A stretch of DNA of 8,993 nucleotides from JAQBYK01 sp964499425. GTDB lineage: Bacteria > Patescibacteriota > Gracilibacteria > UBA1369 > LOWO2-01-FULL-3. The stretch covers positions 1 to 8,993 of the forward strand of contig CAZCLD010000055.1 in assembly GCA_964499425.1 (NCBI GenBank), given 5' to 3'. Below, in pieces: positions 1 through 5,767 of the stretch (position 1 is the first letter of the stretch; each line of letters begins with the position of its first letter). The notes beneath the pieces are model-generated. The model saw nothing but the letters and a program-made list of their open reading frames with translations, was not told where the DNA came from and did not search any database. The translations under genes were made by a program, and so were the position numbers.

Positions 1-352
<352 letters not shown>

Positions 353-415
353 TTTTGATTTATATAAGTGGAGAATCTTTTATTTCGACTAGTATTTGAT
401 GGAAAAAATATAATT

Positions 416-552
<137 letters not shown>

Positions 553-565
553 ATTATGAAAACTT

Positions 566-1531
566 TCAGGCAGTTTTTTGGAGGGTTTCCTCTTCTATTG
601 CCGGAGTTTCCGCTGCTCCCTCAGTGGGTTGTTCTTCTGTGGGCTTTTCTTCAGTTGCTGTTTCTGCAGGTGCTTCTTCTTTCGCAGGTGCTTCTTCTTT
701 CGCAGGTGCTTCTTCTTTCGCAGGTGCTTCCTCAGCTGTATCTTCTTCTATCTTTGATTTAGGATTTAGTTTTTTGGCCGCAGCTTTTTGAGCTGTTTCT
801 TCTCTTTCCATTTTTTCCTCATCTGTTTCTATCGCAATTTTGTCGACTTCCTTAAGCTTTTGGCTCTGAGAGCTTTCGGGATTGTAGCAATTGTAGAATA
901 ATTCGATTATTTCCAGTGTTTCTAACTGGTTTACTTTTAATCCGCAATTTTCAAGACCACCTTTTACAACCGTAAGTCTTTGGTCCAATCCTCTTTTTAG
1001 ATTCCCAAATTGTGAACGACGGGTTTTTATGTCTGCATAGCTATCTTTTGGTGCAAGTCGTTGAAAGAATGATTGAAATTTGCCCGGTCCTTCTTTTGTT
1101 CCTCCTGGATCATAAGGAACGATTACGTAGAACTCTTTTTCCATTATGTCGGCGTATTCTACCAATCTTTTTATATACTGGGCGTATTCGTAAGTCTGCA
1201 CTTGTAGTAGCTTGTTTTCCTGTTTATCACCCAAAAGTTGGACTTGTTCGATGTAATCGTCGATATCTAGTTTTTTTGATCGAATCAAAATCTGGATTGG
1301 GAACTCGAGGGAATTGATAAATCCCTGGTATGAAAAGATAATTGAATTTTGTTCTTCTTCTGATTTTAGATTGAAATTAATGCTTGTAGTCTTAAGTATT
1401 GCCCTTATCCCTCCGTTTTTGAGGACGACCAAATTATCGCGAATTTCAGCGATTCTTAAGTGAGTTTGTGTGCTCTGTGCTGAGTTACTCCTTTCTTTTT
1501 TTCCTGGAGCTACTGTTTCTTTTTTTGCCAT
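566..1531 (-). CDS. TraC/VirB4 N-terminal-domain protein with acidic repeat tail
   Basis: A 321-residue soluble protein. Residues about 24-225 (beginning LRIAEIRDNLVVLKNGGIRA) resemble the N-terminal domain of TraC/VirB4, the ATPase that powers type IV secretion. No Walker A or Walker B ATPase core follows. CPR genomes often carry this domain as a separate gene beside PrgI. From about residue 230 the chain is low-complexity, rich in Glu, Ala, Pro and Lys, with tandem EEAPAK units at 267-290 encoded by an 18-bp DNA repeat; a disordered tail is likely. No signal peptide or membrane segment is visible, so a cytoplasmic or membrane-peripheral role next to PrgI is likely. Its ATG overlaps the TAA of the upstream prgI-like gene by one base (TAATG), indicating translational coupling. 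The stop is TGA; if UGA were read as sense, the protein would gain four residues and end at TAA (554-556). The family assignment is good; the cellular role is inferred. Confidence 0.75.
   Translation of the reverse strand: MAKKETVAPGKKERSNSAQSTQTHLRIAEIRDNLVVLKNGGIRAILKTTSINFNLKSEEEQNSIIFSYQGFINSLEFPIQILIRSKKLDIDDYIEQVQLLGDKQENKLLQVQTYEYAQYIKRLVEYADIMEKEFYVIVPYDPGGTKEGPGKFQSFFQRLAPKDSYADIKTRRSQFGNLKRGLDQRLTVVKGGLENCGLKVNQLETLEIIELFYNCYNPESSQSQKLKEVDKIAIETDEEKMEREETAQKAAAKKLNPKSKIEEDTAEEAPAKEEAPAKEEAPAKEEAPAETATEEKPTEEQPTEGAAETPAIEEETLQKTA
666..730. repeat. 18-bp tandem repeat (three full units plus a partial one)
   Basis: The unit GCAGGTGCTTCTTCTTTC occurs exactly at 666-683, 684-701 and 702-719, followed by a partial copy, GCAGGTGCTTC, at 720-730. 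On the minus strand it encodes the six-residue EEAPAK repeat of the TraC-like protein, so expansion or contraction keeps the frame. Exact identity at third codon positions suggests recent duplication by slippage. Confidence 0.95.
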
Positions 1532-1983
1532 TATTTTTCTTGATTAATTGAGTTTGTAACTGTTCCATCTTTGCCGTGACTATCTAGAACTTTTGTTAGG
1601 TCGTGGATGTTTTTTGTCTCCTTCTTCTCAACTTTAACCTCCTTCTTCTTTTTCTTTGCTGGTTGTTCGAGGGGAGAGACAAATGGGTATCCACTCCCTT
1701 GTATCCAGTGTCTTTTTTTCGCAAGTAAGTGATATTCGATGAAGTGCATTAGAAATTCCCAGAACGGTAGACCGTGGATTTTGAGGAATGCTACTGCAAG
1801 CGTAATGACACTAACTACTGCAACTGGTGGTAGCCAAATTTCTATGAAAAATTTTGTAGAAAGCGTCACGTAGATTGCGTATGCAATTCCGCCACCTACT
1901 CCCAGTATCCCCATTTGTTTCAGTGTTAGGGGACCTATGATGGTGTCTTCTCGTTGCACGTCTTGTGGGACTTTAAACTGCAT
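1531..1983 (-). CDS. PrgI family membrane protein (VirB3-like type IV secretion component)
   Basis: A 150-residue protein. The start MQFKVPQDVQREDTIIGPLT is typical of CPR PrgI proteins; PrgI occupies the place of VirB3 in Gram-positive-type conjugation systems. Two membrane helices are visible at about residues 23-41 (Gly/Ile/Ala-rich) and 50-68 (PPVAVVSVITLAVAFL). An amphipathic stretch (72-90) and a Lys-rich cytoplasmic tail (109-125, including KKKKK) follow. It is the first gene of a two-gene minus-strand operon with the TraC N-terminal-domain gene. A near-consensus promoter lies just upstream and gives a leader of only about 15 nt with no Shine-Dalgarno sequence. The cognate VirB4/TraG-type ATPases and the channel genes are not in this window. 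Confidence 0.82.
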   Translation of the reverse strand: MQFKVPQDVQREDTIIGPLTLKQMGILGVGGGIAYAIYVTLSTKFFIEIWLPPVAVVSVITLAVAFLKIHGLPFWEFLMHFIEYHLLAKKRHWIQGSGYPFVSPLEQPAKKKKKEVKVEKKETKNIHDLTKVLDSHGKDGTVTNSINQEK

Positions 1984-2005
1984 ATATTTTTAGTTTTATC
2001 CTGAT

Positions 2006-2034
2006 ATTTTAGCACAAACTGGCTGTTTTTTCAA
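2006..2034 (-). promoter_or_regulatory. Promoter of the prgI-traC operon
   Basis: On the minus strand, TTGAAA (2029-2034) is separated by exactly 17 bp from TAAAAT (2006-2011), which is preceded by TGC and so is an extended -10. Transcription would start near 1999, about 15 nt before the ATG at 1983. It is divergent from the lepA promoter region. Confidence 0.7.
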
Positions 2035-2043
2035 TCCTCTATC

Positions 2044-2052
2044 TGCTAATAT
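2044..2052 (+). promoter_or_regulatory. Candidate lepA promoter (extended -10)
   Basis: TGCTAATAT (2044-2052) matches the extended -10 form TGn-TATAAT, with a poor T-rich -35 region near 2024-2029. It would start transcription around 2059, giving a leader of about 33 nt. An alternative is TTGTCC (2061-2066), 17 bp, TAACTA (2084-2089), which would yield an essentially leaderless lepA mRNA. The sequence does not decide between them. Confidence 0.4.
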
Positions 2053-2091
2053 GGCTCAGCTTGTCCATTTGATGATTGTGCTCTAACTATT

Positions 2092-3903
2092 ATGAAACAG
2101 GAAAATACTCGAAATTTTTGCATCATTGCCCATATTGATCATGGAAAATCGACTTTGGCTGATAGATTCTTAGAAATCACTAGCACGGTTGAAAAGCGTG
2201 ATATGAAACGTGGTCAAATGCTTGATACCATGGATCTTGAGCAAGAAAGGGGAATTACTATCAAATTGCAGCCAGTTCGGATGGAATGGGAGTATGAAGG
2301 CGAAAAATATGTATTGAATTTGATTGATACTCCAGGGCATGTGGACTTCTCTTATGAAGTCTCTAGGAGTTTGGCTGCATGAGAGGGCGCGATTTTGGTT
2401 GTTGATGCAACACAGGGTATTGAGGCGCAAACTTTGGCTAATTGCTATATGGCTGTAGATCATGATCTGGAGATTATTGCGGTTTTGAACAAAATTGATT
2501 TAGATTCGGCTGATGTAGATGGACGTAGTGTGGAAATTGAGAAGGCATTGGGGATTGATCGCAAAGAGATTATTGCTGTTTCTGCGAAGGATGGCACGAA
2601 TGTCCAAAAGGTCCTTGAGGCAGTGATTGAGAAGATTTCTCCTCCGAAGAAATCCAATGCTGATGATGAGCTTAAGGCTTTGATTTTCGATTCTGTATAC
2701 GATTCTTATAAAGGCGTTGTGGCTTACGTAAGACTTGAATCCGGGTCTGTCAAAAAGGGTGATAAAGTCTATTTGTTGAACACTAAAAAGCAAATTGAGG
2801 TGCTTGAAGTTGGCTATTTTAAGCCAAAATATAAGGCGGCGAAAGAGCTGAGTCCTGGTGAGGTGGGTTATATTGTGACTGGTCTCAAAAGTGTTCGTGA
2901 GGCGCGAGTGGGGGATACAATTTGGAAAGCTGGGGATAGCGGAACTGATATGGAGAATGCAGAGGCATTAGCTGGTTATAATGAGGTAAGGCCCTTTGTT
3001 TTTGCGGGAGTGTTTTGTACTGATGCTGATGATTATCCACTTCTTCGTGATGCCTTGGAGAAACTGCAAATCAATGATAGTGCACTTTCTTATGAGCCTG
3101 AGCAGTCGGGAGCTTTGGGCTACGGTTTTAGATGTGGGTTTTTGGGCTTGCTTCACATGGAGATTGTTCAGGAGCGTCTTGAGCGTGAGTATGATCTAGA
3201 TTTGATCGTGACAGCACCGTCTGTATCTTACATTGTAGTGGGAAGTGAAGGTGAGAAGGTGATCTCGAGTCCTGCTGAGTTGCCGGAGCCCTCTAAGGTT
3301 GATGCAATCAAAGAGCCTTGGGTGAAAATCGAAATTCTGGTTCCCAAGGATTATGTTGGTGCTGTGATGAAACTCTGCACTGAAAAACGAGGGTTGAACA
3401 AAAACATGCAGTATTTAGACGACAAAAGAGTATTACTTACTTTTGAAATTCCCTTGGCTTCGATTGTGGTTGATTTTTATGACCATCTAAAAAGTATTAG
3501 TAGTGGTTATGCTTCAATGAATTATGAATATTTGGACTACCGAGTGGATGATCTTGTTAAGCTGGACATTTTGATTGCTGGTGAAAAGGTGGATGCGCTG
3601 TCTTTGATTGTGCACAAGAAAGATTCATTTTATGTTGGGAGCTCGATGACGAAAAAGCTTAAGAAGCTTATTCCTAAGCATCAATTTGCCGTGCCGATCC
3701 AGGCTGCAATTGGAGCAAAAGTGATTGCGAGAGAGACTATTCCTGCTTATAGAAAAGATGTTACGGCTGGTTTGTATGGTGGAGATGTTTCCAGGAAAAA
3801 GAAAGTCTTGGCAAAGCAAAAAAGAGGGAAGAAAAGGATGAAGATGATGGGAAAAGTGGAGTTGCCACAGGAGGCTTTCTTAGCTGTATTGAAGAAGGAT
3901 TAG
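2092..3903 (+). CDS. lepA: Elongation factor 4 (LepA GTPase), with in-frame UGA at codon 97
   Basis: A ribosome-binding translational GTPase; the E. coli homologue is about 599 residues, and reading through the UGA gives 603. The order is complete: G1 AHIDHGKST (13-21), ERGITIK (52-58), G3 DTPGH (79-83), G4 NKID (133-136), then domains II-V. It ends in the LepA-specific C-terminal domain, with YGGDVSRKKK and a PQEAFLAVL end. Codon 97 (2380-2382) is TGA, between SRSLAA and EGAILVVDATQG. This is one of the most conserved stretches of the family, and the residue is Cys in E. coli and B. subtilis LepA. Reading frame and homology are continuous across the TGA, so a frameshift is excluded. A stop here would leave G1-G3 without G4 and a headless remainder, so either the codon is read as an amino acid or this copy is a nonsense mutant or sequence error. 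The start is fixed by NTRNFCIIAHIDHGKST. There is no Shine-Dalgarno site. The stop is TAG, repeated in tandem. Confidence 0.93.
2380..2382 (+). other. In-frame UGA codon inside the LepA G domain
   Basis: The codon context is GCT GCA TGA GAG GGC. The candidate readings are Gly (code 25; GGA to TGA), Cys (family residue; TGT or TGC to TGA), selenocysteine, or a real nonsense or sequencing change. Trp (code 4) fits poorly, since the site is small and buried in homologues and the gene uses TGG for its other tryptophans. It is the only internal UGA in any gene of the window. Confidence 0.9.
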
Positions 3904-3914
3904 TAGTATAAGAT

Positions 3915-4319
3915 CTAGTTCTCCCAATCATCTTCATCCAATGTCCCACGAGCTTCACTTTCTGTTCTTGCTCTTTGTTCTTCAATTAGTCTCATTCTTT
4001 CGATTGCCCCGGCTCTGAGTCTAAATACATTTTGGTGAGGTAATATTCTTTCAATTAAGCCTAGTTCTAATAGGGTCAAGATAGTATTTATGCCGAAGGA
4101 TCTTTCTACCTCATACCCTAGTGTTGGGGGAGTAACCGGTTTTCCGTATCGAGCTTTAATGTCACTTAAATTGAAAATGTTTTCATACCCGAAATCTTCT
4201 GACAGTAATTCGAAAAGATCGAGAGCTCTAGAAATCCTTCTATTCTCCATAACCTCTGTGTAGTTGAAATTTGGCTCTATTGTCCAACCTGTTGGTGTGC
4301 TCTTCTTTTGTATACCCAT
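3915..4319 (-). CDS. Conserved-looking 134-residue protein of unknown function
   Basis: I do not recognise the family. The protein is soluble, with no signal peptide, membrane segment or cysteines. Residues about 25-60 look helical (NRRISRALDLFELLSEDFGY). Residues 76-105 (INTILTLLELGLIERILP and onward to VFRLRAG) have the helix-turn-helix then beta-hairpin rhythm of a small winged-helix domain, which is only a suggestion. The C-terminus (120-134) is acidic (LDEDDWEN). It has its own near-consensus promoter with an inverted repeat across the -35, which would suit a self-regulating DNA-binding protein, but no function can be stated. It converges on lepA with 11 bp between the two stops. The stop is TAG. 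The leader is about 14 nt with no Shine-Dalgarno site. Confidence 0.7.
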   Translation of the reverse strand: MGIQKKSTPTGWTIEPNFNYTEVMENRRISRALDLFELLSEDFGYENIFNLSDIKARYGKPVTPPTLGYEVERSFGINTILTLLELGLIERILPHQNVFRLRAGAIERMRLIEEQRARTESEARGTLDEDDWEN

Positions 4320-4339
4320 ATAATATTTTAGTGATACTT

Positions 4340-4368
4340 ATGCTACAATGCTTGACGCATCTTGTCAA
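4340..4368 (-). promoter_or_regulatory. Promoter of the 134-residue protein gene
   Basis: On the minus strand, a perfect TTGACA (4363-4368) is followed after 17 bp by TAGCAT (4340-4345). The expected start is near 4333, giving a leader of about 14 nt before the ATG at 4319. The -35 is one arm of the inverted repeat TTGAC-N7-GTCAA (4352-4368). Confidence 0.65.
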
Positions 4369-4403
4369 CCTCCTTTTTCCCAATTTTCTTATCCTTAAGG
4401 AGG
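4352..4403. promoter_or_regulatory. Paired inverted repeats between divergent promoters (operator candidate)
   Basis: Two inverted repeats lie side by side between the divergent genes. TTGAC-N7-GTCAA (4352-4368) overlaps the minus-strand -35. CCTCCTT (4369-4375) and AAGGAGG (4397-4403) form perfect 7-bp arms around 21 bases, with the small palindrome TCCTTAAGGA (4392-4401) overlapping the right arm. The region lies upstream of the predicted plus-strand transcription start, so a DNA-level role is more likely than an RNA hairpin. The function is inferred. Confidence 0.4.
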
Positions 4404-4431
4404 ATTAGCAACTTTTATGAAGGGGCTATAT

Positions 4432-4448
4432 ATGGTATAATGTAGGGA
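4432..4448 (+). promoter_or_regulatory. Extended -10 promoter of the transglutaminase/TPR gene
   Basis: ATGGTATAATGTAGGGA contains a perfect TATAAT (4436-4441) preceded by TGG, an extended -10. The -35 region (about 4413-4418, TTTTAT) is weak. Transcription would start near 4449, about 12 nt before the ATG at 4461, with no Shine-Dalgarno site. The same 17-bp block recurs at 5727-5743 with 15 of 17 identical bases. Confidence 0.65.
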
Positions 4449-4460
4449 CTAAATTATCCT

Positions 4461-5723
4461 ATGTTAAAATTCTTAAAGTGGTTTTTTGGACTGTTTTCTC
4501 CTTATGTTGATCCTTTTGAAAGAAAGGTCGATAAGTTCTTTAAGCATATAAAATCCACTGATAGTTTGGCGAGCATTAAGGACGAATTGCTTGCTTTGAT
4601 GCAGGAAAACTTGATTGTTACGAATGTTTGGATGGAGAAGAAATTTAAAGGATATAAGTACTTAAGTAAAAGTGCTCGTCGCAAGATGTATCTGGATGTA
4701 GGAAAGATTCTAGCGAAATTTGAGGAACACTCTGCTGTGCACAAGCACACAGATATGGAGATCAAGAAGAGGCTTGAGGATAAGGGTATGCATTTTCCAA
4801 ATGGAGATGAGGATAAAATCAGGTATATTGCCAGCATTATGTCGTTTTTGAGACCTGGACAGTATTATCACTACATAAAAACGGCTAGTTTTGGCAAATT
4901 ATTACGAGATCCTGCACATGCAAGGCTAGAGGGCGATTGTAACCAAATTGTAACCCTATATATCTATCTTTTTTCTGTGAAATTCCCATTAGAGGAATTG
5001 AGGATTAAGCTTCTACCTGAGCATGTATGTTTGCACTTCCGAGGCATTGATATTGAGGCTACGAATGGGACTTTCAAAAAGTACAAGGATGATAAACAGA
5101 TTTTGCCGGTTACAGAAATAATCTCGACAAACCTTCTTGATTTGACTGACTTTAGGGAGAAAGTCCAGAAGATTTCTCCTCGAGTGATAGTGAAAAGTTC
5201 TCAATTGGCCTATGCAATCAGCAGCCTTAAGTCTCTGGTGGCGAAAAACTTACAAGTTGCTTACCATAATTTAGCTGTTGATGCTATTGGTGCTAGAGAT
5301 TTTGAGACTGCGATTTTTTATGCTGATAAGAGTGGCGAAAGTGAATTGATTCATAATGCATATCAAAATGCGGCAATATATTATATGAAGCAGAATAGTT
5401 TCAAGAAAGCGCGTCATTATGCGGATAAAAGCGGTGAGACTGATTTGGCGAAAACAATTCGTTATAATGAAGGGGTTCATTATTATAAGAAGGACAATTT
5501 AAGTAAGGCGCTTACTATTTTTAGCAGTTTGGGGAATGAGGATATGAAAAAGGCGTGCTATCAAAAACAGTATAATAAGCTGGTTAAAAAACTTTCTGGT
5601 GTTAAAACTATGGCTGATGTTAAACGTCATAGAAATACCTATAATAAAATGCTCCGTCTTGCTCAAAAAATGGGGGACAGTACTCTTGAGCGGAGTGTCA
5701 GGGACACTTTGAATAAGCTATGA
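4461..5723 (+). CDS. Probable transglutaminase-like (cysteine-peptidase fold) protein with TPR-like repeats
   Basis: A 420-residue protein. The N-terminus (1-27, MLKFLKWFFGLFSPYVDPFE) is aromatic and amphipathic and may attach to the membrane, but it is not a clear signal peptide. The central part carries a plausible transglutaminase/protease triad: Cys160 in LEGDCNQ at the start of a hydrophobic helix, His188 (or His192) in EHVCLHF, and Asp197/Glu199 in GIDIEATNG. This spacing and the Cys-His-Asp order are typical of the fold. The C-terminal part has three 33-residue TPR-like units at about 267-299, 300-332 and 333-365. The first two share ADKSGE and the helix pattern AY-N-A. These suggest a protein-binding surface. 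The family is not recognised by name and the substrate is unknown. The stop is TGA, with a second in-frame stop (TAA) four codons later. The next gene's promoter overlaps the 3' end. The ATG is chosen because it lies just after the promoter and no upstream in-frame start is convincing. Confidence 0.72.
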   Translation: MLKFLKWFFGLFSPYVDPFERKVDKFFKHIKSTDSLASIKDELLALMQENLIVTNVWMEKKFKGYKYLSKSARRKMYLDVGKILAKFEEHSAVHKHTDMEIKKRLEDKGMHFPNGDEDKIRYIASIMSFLRPGQYYHYIKTASFGKLLRDPAHARLEGDCNQIVTLYIYLFSVKFPLEELRIKLLPEHVCLHFRGIDIEATNGTFKKYKDDKQILPVTEIISTNLLDLTDFREKVQKISPRVIVKSSQLAYAISSLKSLVAKNLQVAYHNLAVDAIGARDFETAIFYADKSGESELIHNAYQNAAIYYMKQNSFKKARHYADKSGETDLAKTIRYNEGVHYYKKDNLSKALTIFSSLGNEDMKKACYQKQYNKLVKKLSGVKTMADVKRHRNTYNKMLRLAQKMGDSTLERSVRDTLNKL

Positions 5724-5743
5724 TCTATGGTATAATACAGGGA
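5709..5743 (+). promoter_or_regulatory. Promoter of the solute-binding protein / phosphatase operon
   Basis: TTGAAT (5709-5714), 16 bp, then TATAAT (5731-5736) preceded by TGG. The core ATGGTATAATACAGGGA (5727-5743) nearly repeats the promoter at 4432-4448. It overlaps the stop of the preceding gene. The expected leader is about 24 nt, without a Shine-Dalgarno site. Confidence 0.65.
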
Positions 5744-5767
5744 TATTTTTGAACCCTTATACCTTAA

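Noticed and set aside
666..730. CRISPR-like direct repeats
   Set aside because: The units are contiguous 18-mers with no spacers and lie in frame inside a coding region.
2383..2425. A selenocysteine insertion hairpin just after the lepA UGA
   Set aside because: Only a 5-bp TGTTG-ATG-CAACA stem with a three-base loop is visible. It lacks the length and the apical GGU-type loop expected of a bacterial SECIS, and no selenoprotein form of LepA is known to me. Kept only as a minor alternative.
2395..3903. A separate gene starting at TTG 2395
   Set aside because: Its product begins inside the LepA G domain and would lack G1-G3. It is the continuation of lepA past the UGA.
4343..4360. A mini-ORF (MRQAL) behind AAGGAGG on the minus strand
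   Set aside because: The SD-like spacing is good, but the five codons lie inside the promoter spacer and -10, upstream of the likely transcript start.
4417..4440. A mini-ORF (MKGLYMV) behind AAGGAGG on the plus strand
   Set aside because: It has only seven codons, lies 13 bases from the SD-like word, and precedes the predicted transcription start. It also overlaps the -10 box, so it is unlikely to be translated.
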